A stretch of 64,000 bases of DNA from Berberis thunbergii. Its lineage: Eukaryota > Streptophyta > Magnoliopsida > Ranunculales > Berberidaceae. The notes under the pieces were generated by a model, which was given only the letters and a program-made list of their open reading frames with translations, made no database searches and was not told where the DNA came from. The position numbers and the translations under genes are program-made. Positions 11,209-20,831 of this stretch are shown here, piece by piece (positions within the stretch are counted from its first letter, which is position 1; every line of letters starts with the position of its first letter). The stretch covers positions 305,849 through 369,848 of the forward strand of contig QNQO01006228.1 in the NCBI GenBank assembly GCA_003290165.1, given 5' to 3'.

Positions 11209-12022
11209 TCAATTTGCACACAAATCTTCATTTCCAATAATTACAAATCCAACAGGTTGATATTCTTTTAAATCTTCATGCATTAACTGAAATTTGACAT
11301 CTAATTGTTTGGGCTCCAAGTCGAACTGTGTAACTAAAACTAAAAGGACCCATATTAAGGTGTGCTTCACTGGCGGAAAGAAAATTGCATCATAAACAAC
11401 ACCCTCCAATTGTGTGTACCCTTTTGCTACTAATCTTTCTTCATAACGTACACCGTTACCTTCGAAGTTTTGGAGAACCTTCCACAATAGGAACCTCTTC
11501 ATCCACTATACTAGGCACATCATTAATTTTTACTTCTTTAATAACAACATTATAATGTATAGTAAACTTCCTTGGAGTAATAATAAACTCCACCTGTTCC
11601 ACGACAATCATCAAGGAAATATAAATTCCTATGTCTTTCCCTACCATAATCAGACCGCCATCATATAACACTTTCAGAATCCCACATTCACCGGTAAACT
11701 TGTACCCTCTAGATTCTAAAACACCCAAAGAAATCAAACATTTATGCAAATCAGGAACATGTCTGACCTTAGTAAAAACTATAACAACTCCATCAAACAT
11801 CTGAACCCAAACTGTACCAACTCTAATAGTTAGCAGGCCAGAGTCATTACCCATCAAAACATCTTCACATTCTACGGATTTGTATGAAGTGAACCAATCC
11901 CTATAAGGGCACATATGATACGTGGCGCCCGAGTCCAATAACCATCTATCTAATAGATAATTACTAGAATTAACACTAAACACCTCATCAACATTAGAAA
12001 AATTGGATGCTTGTTGATCCAT
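11209..12022 (-). pseudogene. Copia protease plus truncated reverse transcriptase
   Basis: From the right, the minus strand carries the retropepsin active site W-L-L-D-S-G-A-T-Y-H-M (about 11940-11908), then a gag-pre-integrase-like stretch. It jumps at about 11500-11460 straight to the start of the RT domain (E-R-L-V-A-K-G-Y-T-Q, then Q-L-D-V-K), which ends near 11215. The RT Y-x-D-D catalytic motif, RNase H and the whole integrase are absent. The junction is an internal deletion of roughly 2.5 kb judged from a normal Copia polyprotein (inference). A frame change separates the two parts. It cannot make functional enzymes. Confidence 0.85.
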
Positions 12023-12801
12023 TTTCTAACAATTTCTTCTTTCCTATCCTCCTTAGCCTTAAGCTTAGGACAATCCTTCGCTATGTGACCAATCCCATGA
12101 CAATAATATCATTCAAAATCATCATAGTTTTCATATTTTGAGCGATTCATGTTTTCCCCATAACCTTTATACTCTATCCTTCCCCTTGCAACCAACCTTC
12201 AGCTTGAACCTCGCCATTACCATCTTGCTTCTTAGCAACCTTGACAACAAGGTTGGAGTAACCTCATCAAACGTAATCTCTTATTTAGCATACAAAGAGT
12301 ATCAACTATTGTATCATATGAATCGGGAAGAGTACAAAGAAAAACAATAACTTTATCTTGATCATCAACTTGATCTCCCAAGTTTGACAAATCAGTAACA
12401 ATTTTGCAAAAGTCATTAATATGTTCGTTAATAAACTTACCCGGATCCATCTTGAACTTGTAGAGCTTTTTTCTTAAGATAAAATATTGTAGTGAGGGAT
12501 TTCTTCAAATACGTGTTTTCCAACTTTTTCCAAAGATCCCTTGCTGAGGTTTCCTTCTGGTAGTTGTAGATCACATCTTTTGACAAACAAGCACTCAAAT
12601 CAAGTTCTTCCCATTCATCATCATCCATCTTTCAAGTTTACCTTTCAATGCCTTGTACAACTTCTCTTTGACAAGACCATCATTCACTTGGGTTTTCCAT
12701 AAACTAAAGTTATTATTGCCATTAAATTTCTCGCTTCCATAAATCAAAGCTCCCCTTGCAAACTTTGAATTCGAATAACTTGAACTTTCACCCATCTTCA
12801 A
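12023..12801 (-). pseudogene. Copia gag with broken zinc knuckle
   Basis: Starts M-K-M-G-E-S-S-S-Y on the minus strand and carries the Copia gag region (F-N-G-N-N-N-F-S-L-W-K, later W-K-K-L-E-N-T-Y) across three frames. The nucleocapsid zinc knuckle lies at about 12070-12112 and reads Y-Y-C-H-G-I-G-H-I-A-K-D-C. The first of the expected C-x2-C-x4-H-x4-C cysteines is replaced by a TGA stop (12109-12111), one base from the Cys codon TGT. Further frameshifts lie near 12600 and 12440. In active elements this protein packages genomic RNA. Confidence 0.85.
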
Positions 12802-12819
12802 CCTTCAAGGATCAAAATC

Positions 12820-12835
12820 ATGGCTTTGATACACT
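12820..12835 (-). promoter_or_regulatory. Copia primer-binding site (degenerate)
   Basis: Minus strand GTGTATCAAAGCCAT lies directly inside the 5' LTR. It corresponds to the tRNA-iMet complementary site TGGTATCAGAGC used to prime minus-strand DNA synthesis, with mismatches. Confidence 0.7.
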
Positions 12836-13554
12836 TTTTATCAATAACATGCAAATACACTAACACAATAATAACAATAGCACGCAACGAACAAAATGAT
12901 ATTACGAGGTTCGGCAAATTGCTTACTCCATGGGTGATGATGACACTACTTCTTATTAATTTCAAGAATATGATATGAAGAAACAAAGTTTCACTAAACA
13001 TGAGTTTACTAACAGAAACGCAACAACCACCCAAACACTACAGTCACAAACACAACACAATCGCAACCCAAATGCAACAGAAAACACAACACAAATGCAA
13101 CTCAAAATCAGCACCCGAAACAGCAGAATTCAACACCAAAACAGCTTAATTATCAGCACCTAAAACAATAGACTTCATCACCAAAACAACTAAATAATCA
13201 GCACCCAAAACTGCAGAATTTAGCACCAAACTGATGAATAATCAGCACCCAAAACAGCAAATTCAACACAGAAAATCAACACTAAAACTCCACCTAATTC
13301 TCCTTCAATCACCAAGGCTTTATAGGAAAGCAAGAGTCCTAAATTAGGAACTCTTGCTCTCCAACTCAAACTAGGAAAGGGGAGTCTTGTTCTCCACCCC
13401 AAACTAGGAAAGGAGAGTCCAAGCATTTAGAAACTCCTTTCACTTTCCAAAACAAACAATAAAAACTTCTTTTACTTTCCAAAACAAACAAGGGAACAAT
13501 TCCAATTTGAAAACTCTTGTTTGTTACTAAAACAGTATGAGCCAAAAATCTACA
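12836..13554 (-). repeat. Copia element 5' LTR
   Basis: About 719 bases, collinear with the copy at 10143-10954 (shared tatcaataaca, gggtgatgatgaca, gagtttactaacagaaac and ...tctaca blocks). The plus-strand TG terminus is mutated. The visible substitutions and indels between the LTRs suggest an old insertion; I did not compute divergence. Confidence 0.85.
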
Positions 13555-14304
13555 ATTAATTTCTCTATGTTGAATTAAATCCACGACAATGGCTCATTCA
13601 TGGCATCAAATTTACTGTTAGAACCATTGGCATGTAGCTTAGGATTCTAACTCTAGTCTCCTAGATTAGGACAACCACTTATCCATGCAAATATGGGTGA
13701 AACTTTTCAAGAGTCATTAAAATACTTTGCCTTGCTCACCTTGAAGATATTTCTCGAGGCTCATACATTTAACCAAACATCCACAACATAACAATATACA
13801 TTTATTGGTACACATCACACAATGTAATTAAAATGTTTTCAATACTATATGACAAGAATGAAGCCACATAAGTTGGTGTAAAAGAAAGATAAAAGTGTAT
13901 AACTACAAATGTCTTATCGTAAAGTATACAATAATGCAAACCAATACTTGCCCAAGATCCAATACCAACCAATTTCTCAAATGTAAGCACCAAGGACTTA
14001 GCCTAAATGCAGACATTCAAACATGAATTTGGTCCTGCTGCAAGACTCCCCGCATGTAAGAACATAGAATGGTTGGGGAGCATTTTTACAACATTATAGG
14101 AAATTATGTGTCATAAAACAAAAGGGTATCCACAAATAAGATTGAATTGCTACATTTTGACCCATTACTAGCAATTTTAATTTGTGTATATAATTTATTA
14201 ACATTTGGTGGGATTAAAACATCACCATTGAATCAATCTAACCATAAAAGGTTTCATATATACAATGACCAACAAACAAAGAAGTAGGGTACACAAGTAG
14301 CTAC
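13555..14304. other. Intergenic or intronic DNA, no gene seen
   Basis: AT-rich sequence between the Copia target duplication and the exon at 14305-14462. It may be the intron downstream of that exon. No continuation exon was recognised. Confidence 0.45.
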
Positions 14305-14462
14305 CTGGGTAAAGTAGCCAAGAGCTTCAGTGAAGTCCCCATTAGCCTGCAATTTTCTATCCTTATCAAGTAAATTAATAGCTTGATAGACCCGCTTCAT
14401 TAAAGCAACACTCGCTTCTTTCTCCATAAGAGTCAAAGGATCAAATACTTCCACAAGAGCAT
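14305..14462 (-). pseudogene. Unrecognised exon with helical ORF
   Basis: Minus-strand open stretch Y-A-L-V-E-V-F-D-P-L-T-L-M-E-K-E-A, then A-L-M-K-R-V-Y-Q-A-I-N-L-L-D-K-D, ending G-D-F-T-E-A-L-G-Y-F-T-Q at a strong donor (CAG followed by GTAGCTAC). The composition is that of an alpha-helical domain; the final G-D-F-x-E-A-L-x-Y-F resembles the start of a TPR helix, but I cannot name the protein. The upstream limit is unclear, with only a pyrimidine tract before it. No partner exon was found within the window. It belongs to the series of minus-strand orphan exons in the left 14.5 kb. Confidence 0.45.
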
Positions 14463-14689
14463 AGGAAGAAGAAGAATAATAAAATAGAGAAAAGAAGGGA
14501 AAAGGGTTGAAATAATGGGAAGAGACCTACAAGTAGAAGATGATCAAGATAGGGGGTTTCTTTAGGGTGGTTTCGAGGTTAATACTTGTTTTTCTTTAGA
14601 TGAAGTGCAAGCGGAAGAACAAGATGGAAATGGGTGCTCTACTGAAGGCACCCATTATCGTTCAAAGAACTTTGTTGTTTTACAAAACT

Positions 14690-15075
14690 TTGGGTTGGTT
14701 GTTCTTATTGTGTTTCATGTTTGGGGTTGGAGATAAAAGACGGTTAGAATTGAAAGTCGGGAAAGATATTCATGGTGGAGATTTATTATCAACAATGATA
14801 TGTTTGTAAATAAGTTGGAAGTAGAAGAACAAAGAAAATGAACAAAAAAGTGAAAATACTTGTAATGTAATGCACTTCACATCGTAAGTGTTTTATATTA
14901 AGATATATTCAAGTAAAGACCATGAACTCCATATTTTGGAAAACCAAAGTTTAGGAAAGATTAATTGTGGCATTTTAAAAATGTTTTTTTTTTCTAATTG
15001 GTTAAAAGTTTAACCGAGTTTTACCTATTGTCACGTCTCACCTTCTATCATGCTAAAGGCACGAAAATAAACTAG
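14690..15075 (+). mobile_element. 5'-eroded Helitron copy
   Basis: Carries the family block ggggttggagataaaagacggtt near 14722 and ends in CTAG at 15072-15075, preceded by a degenerate stem around gctaaaggcac. The next element starts immediately with tctacattac. The true 5' end is not visible, so the start is approximate. Confidence 0.55.
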
Positions 15076-15172
15076 TCTACATTACAATTCAAAATGGTGT
15101 TTTATCTCTAATTCTTAGTTTGTCTCAGTCAACAATGAATAGTAAAATACTATTCTGAATTGTAATATAGAC
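15076..15172. repeat. Head-to-head Helitron 5' ends
   Basis: Ninety-seven bases. The left edge reads tctacattacaattcaaaa and the right edge, on the opposite strand, tctatattacaattcagaat. These are two Helitron 5' termini facing each other, produced by nested or inverted insertion and truncation. Confidence 0.7.
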
Positions 15173-15450
15173 TAGCATATTACCCCTTGCCGTTCACTCG
15201 ACATACATTTTTTTCTTGCTAAATATCATGCACTTGACACTCTCACCACCATCCCCATCATTGCCCTCAATTATTTCCATTAAATAATTTAGAATGTAAA
15301 CTATATTTTTTAGAATCATACTCAATTAAAATTATAATCGATTGAATGTTCGAGGTCTTTGTTTGAATATTCATTAAATTTTCGTAATTTTTGTCTGTTT
15401 CATTGAAAAATATTATACTTAGGCATATTAAAAATACTTGCATGTTTTAA
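15173..15450 (-). mobile_element. Truncated Helitron, inverted
   Basis: Starts at the 3' terminus (plus strand ctagcatattacccc, minus strand ...GGGGTAATATGCTAG). It includes the conserved 3' third of the family (gatggtggtgagagtgtcaa region on the minus strand) and then stops. The 5' part is missing. Confidence 0.7.
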
Positions 15451-15453
15451 TAA

Positions 15454-16369
15454 TCTATATTACAAATCATAATGGTGTTTGAGATTGGAGAAAAAAAACA
15501 GTTGAGATTTACCCAATATAAGAATCTAACGGATCAGATAGAACTTAAAGCACCAAGAGTAGGGGTTGGCATAGGACGGGATGGACCTCATCCCTATCCC
15601 ATCCCGTTTGTTCGGGATCATGACGGGATAGACTTCATCCCGACCTCGTCTGATCCCAAACGGGTTTGAGACGGGACTAGATGAGCATGTACTAAATTTT
15701 GGTTGAAAATTTTGGATTTACCAAATACATAACTCTAAGAACAACTATATAACTTTAAACCATTGATTATTTTTTCCCCATTTCATTAGTTTTTACTTCA
15801 TTTTTTTGGAACCACTGTTGAAGATAATCATTTTTTTACATTGCAAACGAAAATGATCAATGAGTTTGTCATTTAAAAACTACGAGGAACACAATTATTG
15901 TTGTCAAAGGTTAGGAAGAAAAACAAAATAAGGGAGAGGGATTGAGTTTGATTCATTATCTAGGTAGTCACATAGAAGCTTGTTTGAATAAAATAGTCAT
16001 GTCAATAAATAAAACAACAAATAAAATTGTCATGTCAATAAATAGTTTCATAGTTTCATACACATAGTTTATACTAAATATTAAAAAATCAGTTTGAGAT
16101 GGGGCGGGATTGAAAATCTTCATATTGATCTCATCCCACTCTAGATTAGGACGGGACGAGATTGGGATGTGATTGATCAATCCCAATAGGACCCAAAAAA
16201 GGGGACGAGATCGGAATCGCGGGATGGGATGCCCACCCCTAACCAAGAGTGCAAGGTTCGATTCCCATACCCAATATTTTATATTTATTTATCTTAATAT
16301 TTAAAGTAGAATAAACTCTATTTATCATGTTAAACTTTTATTGTGCCAACGGCACGAGGAATACCCTAG
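15454..16369 (+). mobile_element. Helitron carrying a hAT MITE
   Basis: 5' end TCTATATTACAAATCATAAT. The 3' end has the hairpin GTGCC-AAC-GGCAC, then gaggaataccCTAG at 16366-16369, with the next Helitron starting at the following base. These are diagnostic Helitron ends (5' TC, 3' hairpin about 10 bases before CTRR). No Rep/helicase, so non-autonomous. Without the 690-bp hAT insert (15560-16241 plus one target copy) the element is about 226 bases. Confidence 0.85.
15560..16241. mobile_element. hAT-type MITE with perfect 8-bp TSD
   Basis: Inverted ends TAGGGGTTGGCA (left) and TAGGGGTGGGCA (right, inverted) are followed by matching gacggga / gggatggg stretches. The 8-bp direct repeat ACCAAGAG flanks it at 15552-15559 and 16242-16249. 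TAGGGGTG-type ends plus an 8-bp duplication are typical of plant hAT elements. The 682-bp body has no transposase frame. The uninterrupted host sequence is recovered exactly in sister Helitrons, which read caccaagagtgcatggg. Confidence 0.92.
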
Positions 16370-17542
16370 TCTATCTTACAAATCAGAAGGATGTTTCACT
16401 ATTTGGGAGATAAAAACGGCTGAGATTTATCCAAACATGAAGATCTAATGGTTGGGACTTAAAGTTAGTAAGAATGCATGGGTTCGATTCCCATACCCAA
16501 CATTTTGACATTTATTTATTTATTTATTTTTCTTCAAATGTTGATGGTGATGATTAGGCATGTAAATATACTTATTTATCTTACTCAAACATTTAGCGTG
16601 TGGAGTAATGCTATAGTGGTTCATTATGTATATTTATTTATTTGATGAATTACACATTCAAATTTACAAGGTATGACTAGGTAGACTGTCAAGCTTCCAC
16701 ATAAAATTTGTGATAAATTTAGTTTAAGCTACCGTTATAGAAACACCAAATACTTATGGTTGAGATAATGCCACAATGGATATTAAAAGAATACGTTTAG
16801 TGGTAATGGTACATGTGCCGCAACCTTGGGATATGATTAGTGACACATGTCTTGAATGACAATATATATTTATTAGATAAAATTTTTTATGGTAATATCT
16901 AATTATTATTTGAACAAATGGGCTCATGCTAAATTTCTTTCTCAATTATTCTTATTTATTTCAGTTTGATTTTAAGGACAAGTGTATCACTTAATTCCCT
17001 CTGTGGAACAGTTCATATATATTCACCATGCATTTTTACACGCATTGCACATCTTGCACAACTCTTTATTTTCCCATTCCCATGCCTCGAGCCTAATAAT
17101 CTCTACAAATCTTTTCTATTTCAAATCTATAATTTACGTGTTTCAGACATATTATTGTCATCTGGTTATATGGATTTTGTGGTTGTGTTTCATTAAATGT
17201 TAAGAAACAAGGGCGATTGTAAAAATTTCTCAAAATATATAAGGATTTGAATGGTCGTGCCAACGGTCTCAAGTAGCGAAAAATGTTCATTTTTTCACTT
17301 TATTTCATTATATAGATTTTTTAATTACACGTTGAAGGGATATGTAAGTTTTTTAATCCTTTTTTTAAATTATGGTTTAGTTTAAGCTCACGTACCATGT
17401 GTTAATAGCATATTGAGCTAAAATCTCCACAGGCATATCGGGAGATTTTCAACACATTAAAAGCTCTGAGAGGCAGTGCAAAAAATAAGTCGCGATAAAA
17501 ATATTTAACATCATATAGTAGTGCCAACGCACAGGGATACCC

Positions 17543-17544
<2 letters not shown>
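16370..17544 (+). mobile_element. Non-autonomous Helitron, long subtype
   Basis: Begins TCTATCTTACAAATCAGAAG directly after the preceding CTAG. It ends with gtgccaac-gcac and gggataccctat at 17521-17544, where the final G is lost into a microsatellite. About 1.17 kb, the longest subtype of the array. It shares the sequence from atttagcgtgtggagtaatg to gagctaaaatctcc with the copies at 17899-18722 and 18950-37013. No helicase or other coding capacity seen. Confidence 0.8.

Positions 17545-17636
<92 letters not shown>
17543..17636. repeat. (ATT)n microsatellite at a Helitron junction
   Basis: About 30 ATT units sit exactly where the ...CCCTAG / TCTATATTAC junction of two Helitrons is expected. 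The repeat probably grew from the terminal tATTA of the downstream element (inference). Confidence 0.95.
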
Positions 17637-17639
<3 letters not shown>

Positions 17640-17898
17640 AGGATGGTGTTTGGGGTGGGAGATAATAGAAGGCTGAGAATTACCCAAATATATGAATCTG
17701 ACGGATCACATAGAACTCAAAGCACCAAGAGTGCATGGGTTCGATTCTCATACCGCACATTTTTTATATTTATTTATTTTTTTTCAATTGTTGATGATGG
17801 TGATTAGGCATATAAGTATGAAGGATGAAACTTAAGGGTTATCATGTTTTGACAAGTATTAAACTTTTATCGTGCCAATGGCAAAGAAAATACCCTAG
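17637..17898 (+). mobile_element. Helitron, 5' end replaced by microsatellite
   Basis: Starts within the family block (caggatggtgtttgg), carries the conserved gcatgggttcgattctca motif near 17734, and ends with gccaatggcaaagaaaatacCCTAG at 17898. Confidence 0.75.
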
Positions 17899-18722
17899 TC
17901 TATCTTACAAATCAGAAGGGTTTTCACTATTTGTGAGATAAAAAAAACGGCTGAGATTTATCCAAACATGAAAATGTAATGGTTGGGACTTAAAGTTATC
18001 CTCTATATCTTACCTTCAGTCAGTCACCAATAAGAGTGCATGGGTTCAATTCTCATACCCAACATTTTGACAATTTTTTTTCAATTGTTGATGGTGGTGA
18101 TTAAGCATGTAAGTATATTTATTTATTTATTTTTCCTACTCAAACATTTGGCATGTGGAGTAATGCTACAGTGGTTCATTTTGTATATTTATTAATTTAA
18201 TGAATTACATATTCAAAGATATTACCACACATTGCACATCTTGCACGACTCTTTATTTTTCTTTTCCCATGCCTCTAACCTAATAATCTCTACAAATCTT
18301 TCATATTTTAAATCTATAAGTTATGTGTTTCAAACACATTATTGTCATCTAGTTATGTGGATTTTGTGGTTGTGTTTCATTAAATGTTAAGAAATAAAGG
18401 TGATTGTAAAAATTTCTTCAAAAATGTAAGCAGTTGAATGATCTTGCCAACGGTCTCAACTAGCGAAAAATGTTTATTTTTCACTTTGTTTCATTTACAT
18501 AGATTTTTTAATTACACGTTGAAAGAGTATGTAAGATTTTTAATTATGGTTTCGTTTAAGCCCACGTACTAGGTGTTAATATAGCATATTGAGCTAAAAT
18601 CCCTAGAAGCATACCGAGATATTTTACAATACAGTAAAAGCCCTTAAAAGCATTGCGAAAGATAAGCCGCGATAAAAATATTTAACATCGTAAAGTAGTG
18701 CCAACGACACGAGGATACCCTA
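17899..18722 (+). mobile_element. Non-autonomous Helitron, long subtype
   Basis: TCTATCTTACAAATCAGAAG at the 5' end; 3' hairpin-like gtgccaacgacac followed by gaggataccctat. Collinear with 16370-17544 but about 350 bases shorter through internal deletions. Confidence 0.8.
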
Positions 18723-18949
18723 TCTATATTACAGAACAAAATGGTATTGGGGTTGGAGATAAAAGACGGTTGAGATTTACCCAAATATAAGAATCTAACG
18801 GATCACATAGAACTTAAAACACCAAGAGTGCATGGGTTCGATTCTCATACCCAACATTTGATATTTCTTTATCTTGATATCTAAAATAGAACAAACTCTA
18901 TTTATCATGTTAAAATTTTATCATGCCAATGGCACAGGGAATACCCTAG
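18723..18949 (+). mobile_element. Minimal complete Helitron (227 bp)
   Basis: TCTATATTACAGAACAAAAT at the 5' end; tgccaatggca stem, then gggaatacCCTAG at 18949. The shortest complete copy of the array, showing the core of the short subtype including the gcatgggttcgattctcata motif (18829-18848). Confidence 0.85.
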
Positions 18950-19054
18950 TCTATCTTACAAATCGGAAGAGAGTTTCACTATTTGGGAGATAAAAAACGG
19001 CTGAGATTTATCCAAACATGAAGATTTAATTGTTGGGACTTAAAGCATGTAAGT
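18950..19054 (+). mobile_element. Helitron left half, split by gypsy insertion
   Basis: TCTATCTTACAAATCGGAAG start. The copy breaks at ...catgTAAGT where LTR 19055 begins and resumes at 36175 with TAAGTatatttattta, exactly continuing the sister-copy sequence. Confidence 0.88.
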
Positions 19055-19747
19055 TGATGATACATAAAAACGGTCACACCCCTGAGCCGTACACATGTCA
19101 TGATGATCTCAAAGAACTACAGGCCCAAGCATCAGCCCAACACTGATCCGGCCCAAGCGGTTTAAGCCAGCTTGACTTTAGTCCGCCAGGCAGACCCGGA
19201 CTCTCACAGCACGCTAGGCCCACACGTCTCACATTTGTCCTCAATACCCGTAAGCCCTCCTTAGGCAAGTATCTCAAGGATCAGCTTCAGACGAGCAACT
19301 ACAGCTGCTCTTTGCTCCCAACTAGGAAGCAAACACAAGTGTATCTTTCATACAGGAAAACTCCCTTGTAGGGATTGCTCTAGAATTGGGAACTATCTCC
19401 CACGTATCTAGGAACACAGAGCTAACAAGGAACTTCTCTTTTACAACACGACTCCTAATTAGAGAATGATGTCTACGAAGATATTCTCCCTAAACTACAC
19501 CTACAATGGCCTGGTTAAACCAGGACTCCTTGTACTATAAATAAAATGCGAGGTTGGTAAGCTAAGGTACGCTACAAATTCCTTTTTACAGCATTACACC
19601 TTCCTCAGATCATAGCCCTGTCAGACTTTAGCATCGGAGTGTCATCGACCACCACAACGATGGTCTGTGGCTCACGTGTGCTACTTGTGCAGGTCAACAG
19701 GTCAGAAGGAACCAGGTCAGAGCAGGGAGAGAAAAATGAATGCATCA
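19055..19747 (+). repeat. Gypsy compound LTR 1
   Basis: Starts TGATGATACATAAAAACGG and ends ...atgaatgcatCA. The promoter TATA box is at 19536-19544. The segment ggctcacgtgtgctacttgtgcagg near its end is shared by all LTRs of this family in the window. Confidence 0.92.
19536..19544 (+). promoter_or_regulatory. LTR TATA box
   Basis: TATAAATAA lies about 210 bases before the LTR end. The same box occurs at the same place in the other LTRs (27834-27841, 35972-35980, 53813-53820, 62337-62344), supporting a conserved transcription start just downstream. Confidence 0.7.
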
Positions 19748-19767
19748 GTTTGGCGTCGTCCATGGGG
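19748..19767 (+). promoter_or_regulatory. Gypsy primer-binding site
   Basis: GTTTGGCGTCGTCCATGGGG directly follows LTR 1. The tTGGCGcCGTc-tGGGG pattern is the usual primer-binding region of Tat/Athila-type plant gypsy elements. The same site follows the 54010 LTR but is missing after LTR 2. Confidence 0.75.
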
Positions 19768-20280
19768 ACAACATAGCTCGTAACTTTACACTAAGCGTAG
19801 TCTCCTTTTAAAACACAGAGATATCGTGACCACCAGGTCACATAACAATGGAGAATTAGGGGACACGCCGAACTTTCCGGTTGTCCTATATCGCCTCCTT
19901 CACCAGCTACTATCTTGCACGCATAGCCGACTCATGCTCCCGTACCAACGGCAGCAACAACAAATCCCATAATTGATACGTTGGCGTCCCAATATAGTGG
20001 ATTACCAAAGCTGTGGAGGCTCTCACGCGACAGAATCCACCACTCGGTAATGGAAACCAAGAGTAGCATGAACATTCACCCCCGACAGATAATAGGGAGT
20101 AAGCGCAAGAAAGCCAAACACCCACTAGTTCTTATTGGACTAAAGGAGGCTGCGTGACTAACATTAAGTTCAACACCAGGACAGAGAGGCTCGACCCTGA
20201 GAACCCCTTCAACAGATGAGTGCATGACCCGGACGTACTTACCACCTCTCTATCACACCATTTGAGGATCGAATCATGAA

Positions 20281-20810
20281 CGAGGCCCTACCGAGGAAGT
20301 TCACTCCTCTGAAACTCGACTCCTACGACGGAACCACCGATCTATTCTAACACATGCGCCATTACCAACACGTAATGACCCTTAAAGAAACATCTGAATC
20401 CGTTATGTGCAGGACCTTTCCCACTAGTCTAAAAAGCTCGATATTGATGTGGTTCCACAGCCTTCTGTCAAAGTCCATCGACTCCTTCAAAACGCTGGCA
20501 AAGGAATTCCTAACGTGTTCGTCGAAAGCCAACGCTTCAGAAAAGGCCCGCACTACATACTATCCATGGGGCAGAAGTTCGGCGATACACTCTGAGAGTA
20601 TTTCATGCACTTCAACAACGATTTGACCCTCATTGACGGGTGCAGCGACAATACATCCTTGAAGGTCTTTACTGTGGGCCTTAAAGAGGGAAAACTCCAC
20701 GAAGACCTCACCTTGGATCCCTCTCTGGACATGGTGGAGCTCCTCAAGAGCGTCCAAAGTCACATAACCTTGGAAGAGTCGAGGACAGAAGGCCTGGCGC
20801 ACTAAGAGAC
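20281..20810 (+). pseudogene. Gypsy gag (copy 1), frameshifted
   Basis: Begins around M-N-E-A-L-P-R-K-F-T-P-L-K-L and carries the Retrotrans_gag signature: C-R-T-F-P-T-S-L-K, then W-F-H-S-L, then S-I-D-S-F-K-T-L-A. An in-frame TAA near 20348, a frameshift near 20520 and another near 20600 break it. After the I-T-L-E-E-S block about 320 bases present in copy 2 are deleted, including the zinc knuckle, so gag joins almost directly to protease. In the virus-like particle this protein would form the capsid. Confidence 0.85.
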
Positions 20811-20831
20811 AAGAAGGAGGGAAAGAGATCC

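Larger units (their letters stand above)
10143..13554 (-). mobile_element. Deleted Copia LTR retrotransposon
   Basis: Two LTRs (10143-10954 and 12836-13554) bracket a 1.9-kb interior read on the minus strand. Next to the upstream (right) LTR is a degenerate primer-binding site whose minus strand reads GTATCAAAGCCAT, close to the initiator-tRNA-Met type TGGTATCAGAGC. Next to the downstream LTR is a purine tract AAGGTGGAGAT. Flanking pentamers are ATGAA and ATTAA, a 5-bp target duplication with one change. The interior keeps gag, protease and a stub of reverse transcriptase; integrase, most of RT and RNase H are gone. Stops and frameshifts in gag and protease show it is inactive. Confidence 0.9.

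Noticed and set aside
15540..18850. Possible tRNA genes at ggttcgattctcatacc motifs
   Set aside because: Only a T-arm-like half is present; no acceptor, D or anticodon arms can be folded around it.
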